This document shows, piece after piece, positions 1-5,042 of a DNA stretch of 5,042 bases. The notes beneath the pieces are model-generated. The model saw only the letters and a list, made by a program, of their open reading frames with translations, was not told where the DNA came from and searched no databases. The DNA is from an uncultured Pirellulaceae bacterium (GTDB taxonomy: Bacteria; Planctomycetota; Planctomycetia; Pirellulales; Pirellulaceae): positions 1-5,042 of the forward strand of contig CAMYKF010000494.1 of assembly GCA_947258905.1 (NCBI GenBank). Reading direction: 5' to 3'. The stretch's first letter is position 1. Every line of letters starts with the position of its first letter. The translations under genes and the position numbers were made by a program.

Positions 1-1
1 G

Positions 2-1330
2 ACTCGTGGCGAGCTGGCAGCCGCGCGCAAACAGTGGGATGTTGCGCTCGAGCAACTGGAGGCGATCGATACTGCCCAATTCGACTTTACCTCGGCGGGC
101 AGCTATTCACTGGTTAACCGGTGGATGATTATGGGCATGGCCTGGTTCAAATTGCAGGCATGGGACCGGGCCTGTGACGCCTACCGCAAGGTGCTGGAAG
201 TCGACGAGGACTACCCCAAAGCCTGGCTGGGGCTGGCCCGTTGCTACAACCGTATGGGACGGCATGAAGAAGCGGTCGAATCCGCGCTGGCGGCGGTGGA
301 GCTGGAACATCATCTGATTCAGGCGCACTATGCACTGGGTATGGCGCTGGCCAAAACCAAACGGTACGAGCGGGCCGTGGATGCGTTCATGACGGTGTTG
401 CGATACCAGCCCGGTCATGCCCAGGCCCACAAACGACTGGCGGCCGTCTACGCGCGACTGGGCGATTACCCGGAACTTGCCCAACGCCACCGGCTGGAAG
501 CCAACCGGCTGCTGGAGCTGGCCGACCAGGAGGTCCGCGAAGAGGACGCACAGCAACTGGAACAGTTCCGCATACGTGTTCGCGAAATGGCCAAACGGTT
601 GCGGCCTTTCTATGTGGAACTGGAAGAAAAAGAAAAACAGCAAGCCAGGGAACGCCAGGAAAAAATGCAGCAGGCAGCCGCCGGCCCCTCGCAGCCTGAA
701 CAGGAACGCAAGGAATTTATTCTGGTTTCAGGCCTGCCACGATCCGGCACGTCCATGCTGATGCAAATGTTGCAGGCCGGCGGCCTCGATCCCATGACCG
801 ATGGCGAAAGGAATGCGGACGAAGACAATCCGGAAGGCTATCTGGAATGGGAGGCCATCAAGCAAATCAAAGCGAAACCGGAACTGATCGAGGAAGCCGG
901 GGGCAAGGTCACCAAGGTTATCTCCATGCTGTTGCCGGCGTTGCCACGGCAGCACAAATACAAGGTTATTTTTGTGATGAGGCCGATTGAGGAGATGGTC
1001 GCGTCACAACAGAAAATGATCCAGCGGCGCGGCACCGAGGGTGCCGATCTGGACACCGAGGCGTTGACTCGAAGTCTGAAAAGGCATCGCAAGGAGATCA
1101 TGAAGCTGTTGCCCAGTCTGCCGATCGAGGTGTTGCCGGTATTTTATCATCGCATTCTGGAAAACCCCGATCGCGCAGCGTTTCGCATTGCCGAGTTCCT
1201 CGGCGAGGAGCATGTTCCGTATCCCGAAAAAATGGCTTCGGTCGTGCGCAAGGAGCTGTACCGAAACCGTTCCGCCCAGTCAGAGGAAGAACTTGCCGGG
1301 CAGTCCGACCCCGGCGAGACGCAGGACTAG
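2..1330 (+). CDS. TPR-repeat protein with C-terminal PAPS-dependent sulfotransferase domain (5' partial)
   Basis: The frame is open from the first complete codon (base 2) to TAG at 1328-1330, so the gene begins upstream and the ATG at 125 is internal; 442 residues are visible. Residues about 1-170 are four to five TPR-like helix pairs, for example 73-106 (AWLGLARCYNRMGRHEEA) and 107-140. Residues about 170-237 are charged and probably coiled coil. A sulfotransferase domain follows: the 5'-phosphosulfate loop is GLPRSGTS at 244-251, then NPEGYLEW, then VIFVMRP with Arg327 and Ser335. That pair has the same 8-residue spacing as the 3'-phosphate-binding Arg and Ser of known PAPS sulfotransferases. 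The family moves sulfate from PAPS to an acceptor hydroxyl or amine; the acceptor here cannot be told, though the TPRs probably bind a partner or substrate. In planctomycetes such C-termini may be joined to other enzyme domains, so the missing N-terminus matters. The domain call is firm; the biological role is unknown. Confidence 0.88.
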   Translation, partial: TRGELAAARKQWDVALEQLEAIDTAQFDFTSAGSYSLVNRWMIMGMAWFKLQAWDRACDAYRKVLEVDEDYPKAWLGLARCYNRMGRHEEAVESALAAVELEHHLIQAHYALGMALAKTKRYERAVDAFMTVLRYQPGHAQAHKRLAAVYARLGDYPELAQRHRLEANRLLELADQEVREEDAQQLEQFRIRVREMAKRLRPFYVELEEKEKQQARERQEKMQQAAAGPSQPEQERKEFILVSGLPRSGTSMLMQMLQAGGLDPMTDGERNADEDNPEGYLEWEAIKQIKAKPELIEEAGGKVTKVISMLLPALPRQHKYKVIFVMRPIEEMVASQQKMIQRRGTEGADLDTEALTRSLKRHRKEIMKLLPSLPIEVLPVFYHRILENPDRAAFRIAEFLGEEHVPYPEKMASVVRKELYRNRSAQSEEELAGQSDPGETQD

Positions 1331-1336
1331 AGGGCC

Positions 1337-1435
1337 TTTCAAAACGGTAGGCGAGTCCCGGCGCGCCGAGACTCGTTTTGCTCTGTTTTCCCGGTCTCGG
1401 AGAGACCGGGCTACCGTAGGAAACTCGTTTTGAAA
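1337..1435. repeat. Intergenic palindromic element with inverted ends (MITE- or REP-like)
   Basis: The element starts 6 bp after the TPR/sulfotransferase stop. Its ends are a perfect 10-bp inverted repeat, TTTCAAAACG (1337-1346) and CGTTTTGAAA (1426-1435). A second inverted pair, ACGGTAG (1344-1350) and CTACCGT (1411-1417), lies inside. Two hairpins fill the middle: CGAGTC/GACTCG (1352-1357 and 1370-1375) around a self-complementary GGCGCGCC core, and a perfect 9-bp stem at 1390-1410. The word ACTCGTTTTG also occurs twice (1371-1380 and 1423-1432). No open frame or obvious target-site duplication is seen. The design suggests a small dispersed element that can also fold in RNA at the 3' end of the upstream transcript. 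Whether it is repeated elsewhere in the genome cannot be seen from one window. Confidence 0.6.
1390..1410 (+). other. Perfect 9-bp stem-loop, possible mRNA 3'-end structure
   Basis: CCCGGTCTC (1390-1398), loop GGA, GAGACCGGG (1402-1410) form a strong GC-rich hairpin about 60 bp after the upstream stop codon. There is no T-run on its 3' side (CTACCGTAGG follows); the TTTT lies on the 5' side. It is therefore not a canonical intrinsic terminator on the + strand, although it could still protect an mRNA 3' end. Confidence 0.5.
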
Positions 1436-1546
1436 CGACTTCTACACAAATTGATCGGCCGCGCTAACTCGCTCCTTTCGGCTCGCCCCTCCACCCCTCG
1501 CGACTGTTACATACCAGTTGCGCCGCTTCGTCTCATTTGAAGTTAC

Positions 1547-1565
1547 AGTTGACGTGGAGTTGACG
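1547..1565 (+). promoter_or_regulatory. Tandem AGTTGACG direct repeat, 11-bp period, possible operator or promoter
   Basis: AGTTGACG occurs at 1547-1554 and again at 1558-1565, one helical turn apart and about 30-48 bp upstream of the ATG at 1595. Each copy contains TTGACG, close to a -35 hexamer, but I see no convincing -10 at 16-18 bp from either copy. The one-turn spacing would also suit a regulator binding two half-sites on the same DNA face. The role is a guess; the repeat itself is exact. Confidence 0.3.
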
Positions 1566-1583
1566 GTCAGCCTGCCTTTTTAC

Positions 1584-1588
1584 AGGAG
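1584..1588 (+). promoter_or_regulatory. Shine-Dalgarno site of the thioredoxin-fold gene
   Basis: AGGAG lies 6 nt before ATG 1595 (TACAGGAGACATCC then ATG). This decides the start, which also puts a signal peptide at the very N-terminus. Confidence 0.8.
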
Positions 1589-1594
1589 ACATCC

Positions 1595-2748
1595 ATGTCC
1601 CGGAAAATTGTCATGTCCACAGCATGCCTGGCTTTGATTATTTGCGTTGCACCTGCCACAGCCCAGGACGAAGTCCCGGACGTTTCCAAGTCCATCATCG
1701 AAACGCCGGTTGAAAATCTGATCGCTGGCAAGGCATCGTCGACGACCGGCATGTATCAGGTTGCACAGGATCCTGCCGACACTTCGAAACTCCGCATCGA
1801 AAGACCACTTGAGCAACTCGTGATCGAATCGCGGTCCTCCTCTGCTGCCTCCAGTACCGATCAGGCCGATGAGGCCAAAGGTGCGATTGAGTTGCCTGTG
1901 GAAAGTATCGTGGCTGAACGCTCTCCCGCCGTTTCGCATGACTTGTTGGCCGGGTTCGAAGGTGACGCCATGCCTGGCAACATCCGCGGCGACGAAGAGA
2001 ATCCGCTTTGTGAACCCGGACAGGTCAACTGGCATGAAAGTTTTGAGACCGCGTGCGCGACGGCCCGCGATTCCGGCAAGCCTGTGTTGCTGTTTCAGTT
2101 GCTGGGGCGGCTCGATCAGCGGTTCACGTGAACCAACGCCCGTCTGGCGAGAACCGTGCTGTTCTCCGACGAAACCATCGCTGACATGGTCAACGAACAA
2201 TTTGAACCGGTGTGGGTCTCGCTTCGCGAAGTGCCCCGCGTAACGATCGATTTTGGAAATGGCAATGTGGTCCGCCGCACGTTGCATGGCAATATCGCGA
2301 CGTGGATCTGCGACTCCGATGGAACCGCGATGGACGTGCTGCCTGGCGTTTACGAGCCCCAAAGTTACCTGTTGAACCTGCAATACGCTGCCGTCCAGCA
2401 CCGCCAGTTCGCCGAGCTGGATTCAGCCAATAAACGTCGTGAATGGCTGGCCGCCTATCACCAGGTCGGGCTGCGACTGGCCGAGGAGAACCAGAACGCG
2501 TCGACGCCCTACTCCAGCGGCCGTTCGCCGCTGGAAAACGACACGCTGGTAAACGAGTTCGTGCGTCGCAAACAGATCCACCAGTACCTGGAAACCTGCG
2601 GTATCATTCGGCCGGGTGATGCGACCAGGTGGCTGTATCGCGAAGTACTCAACGCCGATCTGGACGATCCGTATCTCGGCCTGGGCGAAACACTGTTTGG
2701 CAGCTATCCCTTTGCTTTGCTGAAGAGGACGCGGGCCAGTCGCGCTGA
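1595..2748 (+). CDS. Secreted thioredoxin-fold protein with in-frame UGA (candidate selenoprotein)
   Basis: Start ATG 1595 has a good Shine-Dalgarno. Residues 1-23 are a signal peptide (MSRK, a hydrophobic stretch, then APATA before Gln24), so the protein is probably exported. Residues 35-108 hold three IExPxE-type repeats. Residues about 141-370 form a thioredoxin-like domain: WHESFETACATARDSGKPVLLF, then the helix LARTVLFSDETIADMVNEQF, then TWICDSDG and LPGVY. Codon 179 is TGA (2129-2131), yet the same frame continues in conserved-looking sequence at once. Aligned by eye to Thioredoxin_7/DUF255 proteins, codon 179 falls on the first Cys of CxxC, the second Cys being Ala182. A SECIS-shaped hairpin follows, so selenocysteine is likely. 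An automatic caller would split the gene at 2131 and restart at GTG 2156, which would lose the first strand of the fold. The end given is inferred: a TTTGC duplication at 2711-2720 shifts the frame. Without it, the protein ends AEEDAGQSR at TGA 2746-2748 (382 codons). As sequenced, the frame runs to 3271. The alternative is a pseudogene. The reductant or partner is unknown. Confidence 0.65.
2121..2134. repeat. Perfect 14-bp palindrome spanning the in-frame TGA
   Basis: GGTTCACGTGAACC is its own reverse complement, and the TGA is bases 9-11 of it. GGTTC (2121-2125) can also pair with a second GAACC at 2151-2155, which would enclose the UGA and the CGCC/GGCG hairpin in a longer folded domain. 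It may be part of a recoding structure, a protein-binding site, or coincidence in coding sequence. Confidence 0.5.
2129..2166 (+). promoter_or_regulatory. Candidate bacterial SECIS element with its UGA codon
   Basis: UGA is at 2129-2131. A perfect 6-bp stem GAGAAC (2149-2154) and GTTCTC (2161-2166) closes a 6-nt apical loop CGTGCT (2155-2160). The loop begins 24 nt after the UGA (23 nt between), has G as its second base and contains GU. Bacterial SECIS elements, as I recall the consensus, have a 4-16 bp stem, a 3-14 nt loop with G among the first two bases, and 16-37 nt between UGA and loop; SelB contacts loop G and U in E. coli fdhF. The stem can add one pair (G2147-C2167) by bulging C2148. 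A shorter competing hairpin, CGCC (2137-2140) with GGCG (2146-2149), shares one base. The fit is good, but a 6-bp stem can arise by chance. Confidence 0.5.
2711..2720 (+). repeat. TTTGC tandem duplication that removes a stop codon
   Basis: TTTGC is present twice in direct succession. As read, the frame gives SYPFALLKRTRASRADPD and continues into the next gene. Removing one copy gives SYPFAEEDAGQSR followed by TGA at 2746-2748, 7 nt before the ATG of the lipoprotein gene. A polymerase slip, an assembly error or a real frameshift would all look the same here. Confidence 0.6.
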
Positions 2749-2755
2749 TCCGGAT

Positions 2756-3271
2756 ATGCAAAAACCATCTGTTTGCCTGATATTTGCCGCGATAGTCGTA
2801 CTTTTCTGCTGCAATGGCTGCCAGCCAGCCAACAGCGGAGAAGCAGACCGCGCCAAGGCGACGGCACGTGAACAAACACAATCCGGCAGCGTCGTTATTC
2901 GGGACTTGCAGGGCCGAACCATCATCAGCCACGCGGACATCGTTGCCTATACGTGGGATTCGCACGTCGTAACGTTGAGGCAAGGATTGCGACAGCGCCT
3001 GCACGATGAATTCGGCAGCAACTTGATCGGCGGGGTTGGGTTCGTGTTGGTTGCCGATGGTGTCGAGTGCTACACCGGAGAGTTCAAGTCGTCATTGTCA
3101 TCATTTTCGTCCGAGTCCATCGTGATTGATCTGTTTCCTTCACCGTCGCTTACCGACGACCAGATTCAGATCAGCATTGGTTACCCGACGTCGGAGTTTT
3201 TTGAGGGAACCGACGAGCGGGGACATGACGCCATCCGCAACGCGCTGAGTTCGCTCGAAAAGTTAAGATAG
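2756..3271 (+). CDS. Small putative lipoprotein of unknown function
   Basis: The 171-residue reading from ATG 2756 to TAG 3269-3271 begins MQKPSVCLIFAAIVVLF and then CCNGC. This is a lipoprotein signal peptide with Cys22 as the likely lipidated residue, although CNGC is a poor lipobox because Leu/Val is missing at -3. The rest is soluble and looks like a compact alpha/beta domain: DLQGRTIISHADIVAYTWDSH, then a GFVLVADGVECYTGEF strand pair, LSSFSSESIVIDLFPSP, and a C-terminal helix. I do not recognise the family. As sequenced it is in frame with the thioredoxin-fold gene upstream and no stop separates them. A signal peptide in mid-protein makes no sense in a fusion, so I call it a separate gene. 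It has no clear Shine-Dalgarno (only GGAT touching the ATG), so it may be translated by coupling to the upstream gene. It probably sits in a membrane facing the periplasm. Its position before holA recalls lptE, but the sequence does not resemble LptE. Confidence 0.72.
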   Translation: MQKPSVCLIFAAIVVLFCCNGCQPANSGEADRAKATAREQTQSGSVVIRDLQGRTIISHADIVAYTWDSHVVTLRQGLRQRLHDEFGSNLIGGVGFVLVADGVECYTGEFKSSLSSFSSESIVIDLFPSPSLTDDQIQISIGYPTSEFFEGTDERGHDAIRNALSSLEKLR

Positions 3272-3297
3272 TCCTGGCCACCTGTGATTCGGTCTGG

Positions 3298-3326
3298 TTT
3301 CGTGCGGGCACGCCGCCACGTATAAT
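3298..3326 (+). promoter_or_regulatory. Putative holA promoter, leaderless arrangement
   Basis: TATAAT at 3321-3326 is an exact -10 hexamer. A weak -35, TTTCGT (3298-3303), lies 17 bp upstream. Transcription starting about 7 nt after the -10 would begin at 3332-3334, and the ATG is at 3333. No Shine-Dalgarno is present between 3310 and the ATG. The transcript would therefore be leaderless or nearly so. Confidence 0.5.
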
Positions 3327-3332
3327 TCGTAC

Positions 3333-4421
3333 ATGAGCGGCACGATCCACGCGTTCGATTTCCTGGACGATCCCGGCCAATTGCCGGACAGCCGGTTTTA
3401 CGTGCTGTTTGGCGACGATCGGTATCTGCAGTTGCGTGTCAAACACCAGTTGCTGCAACAGCTGGCCGGGGGCGAAGCCGACTTTGACACAGTTGTGCTC
3501 GATGGCGAATCAGCTGGCTGGAATGATGTGGTCGACGAGCTGCAGACCTTCGGTCTGTTCAGCCAGGACTCGGGACGTACGGTCGTCGTTGATTCGGGTG
3601 ATGCGTTTGTCAAAAAGTTTCGCGGTGATCTGGAGCAGCTGGTGGCTGAGCCACCGTGCAGCGGCCAATTGGTGCTGCTCGTCAGCACGTGGGCCGGCAA
3701 CACCAAGCTGTACAAAGCCATCGACAAGTCGGGCGTGCAGATCCAGTGCGCCGACCCGCAAACCAAACGCGGTCGCAGCAAATCCAAAGACACCGGCCGT
3801 ATCGTCAAGTGGCTGGTAGCCGCGGCCTCGCAGGATCACGAGCTAAAGCTGACCCAGGCCGTCGCCCGCCAGCTGCTGGAGATTGTGGACTGGAATCTCG
3901 GCCAGGCCGATCAGGAACTGGCCAAGCTGCGATTGTTTGCAGGGCAGGGGGGCAAGATTGGCGAAACGACGCTGCGTGAAGTCGTCGGAGGATGGCGGGC
4001 CCAGTCGATTTGGGATGCGGCGTCGGCGGCCACACGCGGGGACACCGACCAGTCACTTGAGCACCTCGCCAATCTTCTGCAATCGGGCGAACATCCTCTG
4101 GCTTTGTACGGGCAATTGTCCTGGTCGCTGCGACGCTATGGCCGCTTGTGGGAAATTATCTCGAGGCAGATGCGCGAAGGCCGGCGTCCCGATTTGTCGG
4201 TCGCCCTGGGCAAGGCCGGATTTCGCCAGTGGGGCGGAGAGATGGACGCGGCTGATGCCAGCGTGCGGCAACTCGGGCGGGACCGGGTCAAGCAGTTCTA
4301 TTCCTGGTTGCTGGAAACCGATTTGGCGCTCAAGGGCACGCATTCGGACCCCGCACGGGCCCGTTTAGCGCTGGAGCAGCTGTTTTTTCGTATGACACGA
4401 CTGCCAGCAACCGCTGACTAG
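3333..4421 (+). CDS. holA: DNA polymerase III, delta subunit (clamp loader)
   Basis: This 362-residue protein matches the delta subunit family in length and layout (E. coli HolA is 343 residues). Delta binds the beta sliding clamp and opens its ring inside the clamp-loader complex, so the replicase can be loaded at primed sites in the cytoplasm. Visible landmarks are FYVLFGDDRYLQ (22-33), the DELQTFGLFSQDSGRTVVV strand-helix (68-86), LVLLVSTWAGNTKLYKAI (113-130), ARQLLEIVDWNLGQADQELAKL (178-199), the collar region around SWSLRRYGRLWEI (263-275), and the closing WLLETDLALKG (325-335) with ARLALEQLFFRM (343-354). The family lacks a Walker A ATP site, and none is seen. ATG 3333 is the first start in frame with the family N-terminus; it has no Shine-Dalgarno but sits just after an exact -10 box. 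It is a stand-alone housekeeping gene, not clearly in an operon with its neighbours. Confidence 0.92.
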   Translation: MSGTIHAFDFLDDPGQLPDSRFYVLFGDDRYLQLRVKHQLLQQLAGGEADFDTVVLDGESAGWNDVVDELQTFGLFSQDSGRTVVVDSGDAFVKKFRGDLEQLVAEPPCSGQLVLLVSTWAGNTKLYKAIDKSGVQIQCADPQTKRGRSKSKDTGRIVKWLVAAASQDHELKLTQAVARQLLEIVDWNLGQADQELAKLRLFAGQGGKIGETTLREVVGGWRAQSIWDAASAATRGDTDQSLEHLANLLQSGEHPLALYGQLSWSLRRYGRLWEIISRQMREGRRPDLSVALGKAGFRQWGGEMDAADASVRQLGRDRVKQFYSWLLETDLALKGTHSDPARARLALEQLFFRMTRLPATAD

Positions 4422-4445
4422 CAGTTCGCGGCCGTTTTATTTGCG

Positions 4446-4459
4446 GCTTGCTGGCAAGC
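4446..4459 (+). other. Small perfect hairpin downstream of holA
   Basis: GCTTGC (4446-4451) and GCAAGC (4454-4459) are separated by TG, so in RNA the fold is GCTTG/CAAGC with a 4-nt loop. It lies 25 bp after the holA stop. No T-run follows, so it is at best a weak end signal. The remaining gap, 4422-4515, holds nothing else I can name except the ribosome binding site of the next gene. Confidence 0.3.
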
Positions 4460-4503
4460 TCCGATTTCGATACTCTCCCGCGCCCAACTCATAACTATTG
4501 CGC

Positions 4504-4508
4504 AGGGA
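4504..4508 (+). promoter_or_regulatory. Shine-Dalgarno site of the 3' lipoprotein gene
   Basis: AGGGA is followed by a 7-nt spacer and ATG 4516. It supports that start, which gives a complete lipoprotein signal peptide. Confidence 0.6.
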
Positions 4509-4515
4509 TAAGACG

Positions 4516-5042
4516 ATGCGACTGGCTGTTTCTGTTTCTGTTGGAGCCGCACTGCTGGTGTGTGGCTGCCAGGCGTTTTCCAATCACCAATTGGCCAACC
4601 GGACGGCCGAAGAGAACGCAGGTGTGTACCGCGAAGATGCTCCTGCCCAGCGTCGTCGACCACGCACACTCGATTACCTCACCGAGATGTCCGAAGCGCC
4701 ATCGGCGGATCACCCACTGCACACGCCGCGCAGCGAACCACGATCCGGCGAATTGGGAATCGACGAAGTCGGATTGGGTGAATCCGAGGTGCACGTTGAT
4801 ACCAGGATGTCGATCGGTGATGCGGTTGACGAGAACGAATCCCAGTTGCCGGCCATCCTCGAATCGGGCACGCACGAGGTCCGCGCCGACACGCCTTCAT
4901 ACACACTGTCGGATCAGCCCAATTCACCAGCCGAGCCCGGTGAGATGCCGCCCGAATCCGCGGTGCCTCCAGCCAGCCGCATCGCCACGACGACCAGTCC
5001 GCCGGTCACCCGGCAAACGGCGGCCCAGGAAGATATGTCGCC
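4516..5042 (+). CDS. Putative lipoprotein with disordered Pro/Glu/Ser/Thr-rich body (3' partial)
   Basis: The frame is open from ATG 4516 to the end of the window (175 complete codons), so the C-terminus is missing. The N-terminus MRLAVSVSVGAALLVCGC is a short lipoprotein signal peptide with lipobox VCGC and Cys18 as the lipidated residue. The exposed part is hydrophilic, rich in Glu, Pro, Ser and Thr, and shows no recognisable fold (for example SPAEPGEMPPESAVPPAS near 136-153). It looks like a flexible linker or tether. A folded domain may follow outside the window. It begins 94 bp after holA on the same strand with its own Shine-Dalgarno. I do not recognise the family and give no function; it probably sits in a membrane facing the periplasm. 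Confidence 0.75.
   Translation, partial: MRLAVSVSVGAALLVCGCQAFSNHQLANRTAEENAGVYREDAPAQRRRPRTLDYLTEMSEAPSADHPLHTPRSEPRSGELGIDEVGLGESEVHVDTRMSIGDAVDENESQLPAILESGTHEVRADTPSYTLSDQPNSPAEPGEMPPESAVPPASRIATTTSPPVTRQTAAQEDMS

Noticed and set aside
107..643. Minus-strand open frame of 178 codons opposite the TPR region
   Set aside because: The + strand encodes clear TPR helices through the whole interval, and the antisense translation has no coherent domain.
1390..1410. Intrinsic terminator of the TPR/sulfotransferase gene
   Set aside because: The stem is strong, but no T-run follows on the + strand, and on the minus strand the bases after the hairpin are AAAAC.
1337..1435. CRISPR array or transposase gene
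   Set aside because: The repeats are inverted and do not recur with regular spacers, and the 99 bp contain no coding frame, so at most it is a non-autonomous element.
1436..1546. tRNA or small RNA in the rest of the intergenic gap
   Set aside because: I find no cloverleaf, TTC-arm consensus or strong hairpin in this C-rich stretch, and nothing else that I can name.
1580..2401. Minus-strand open frame of 273 codons opposite the thioredoxin-fold gene
   Set aside because: It spans the TGA without a stop, but its translation is rich in His, Arg and Gly and shows no fold, signal or motif. The + strand has a Shine-Dalgarno, a signal peptide and a recognisable domain. It is a shadow of high-GC coding sequence.
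2156..3271. A single gene starting at GTG 2156 and ending at 3271
   Set aside because: The start lies inside the thioredoxin fold, after its first strand and active-site position, with only a weak GGCGAG upstream. The product would also carry a lipoprotein signal peptide in its middle. Read-through at the TGA and a separate gene from 2756 explain the sequence better.
2756..3271. LptE, because lptE lies next to holA in many bacteria
   Set aside because: Length and lipoprotein signal fit, but I see none of the LptE sequence pattern, and planctomycete gene order need not follow that of enterobacteria.

Overview
The window looks like a piece of a GC-rich planctomycete chromosome, most likely from the Pirellulaceae or a related group. 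This is a judgement from gene style: a TPR protein ending in a sulfotransferase domain, a secreted thioredoxin-fold protein beginning its core with KPVLLFQLLGRLD, short lipoproteins of no known family, and a palindromic intergenic element. No rRNA or other marker is present to prove it. Every gene I can support is on the + strand; the long minus-strand frames are shadows of high-GC coding sequence.

Layout. From base 2 to 1330 is the 3' part of a TPR/sulfotransferase gene whose start lies outside the window. Bases 1331-1594 are intergenic: a roughly 99-bp element with inverted ends and two internal hairpins follows the stop codon, and a direct repeat with 11-bp period and a clear Shine-Dalgarno lead into the next gene. 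From 1595 runs a secreted thioredoxin-fold protein interrupted by one in-frame TGA at codon 179. The frame stays open on both sides of it, the TGA falls where the related Thioredoxin_7/DUF255 proteins carry their first active-site cysteine, and a stem-loop of bacterial SECIS shape begins 17 nt after it. I read this as a probable selenocysteine codon, with a nonsense mutation or base error as the alternative.

At the 3' end of the same gene a perfect 5-nt tandem duplication (TTTGC twice, 2711-2720) shifts the frame past what looks like the natural stop (2746-2748). As sequenced, the gene therefore runs without a stop into a small lipoprotein gene (2756-3271). Next comes a 61-bp gap with an exact TATAAT placed so that transcription would begin at or near the ATG of holA (3333-4421), the delta subunit of the DNA polymerase III clamp loader. 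After a 94-bp gap, a second lipoprotein gene (4516 onward) runs off the window.

The genes do not form one obvious pathway. The two lipoproteins and the thioredoxin-fold protein are predicted to act outside the cytoplasmic membrane. HolA is a cytoplasmic housekeeping protein. The TPR/sulfotransferase lacks its N-terminus here, so its location cannot be judged. The most interesting point is the possible selenoprotein. If the two disruptions are real mutations instead, the same locus is a decaying gene.
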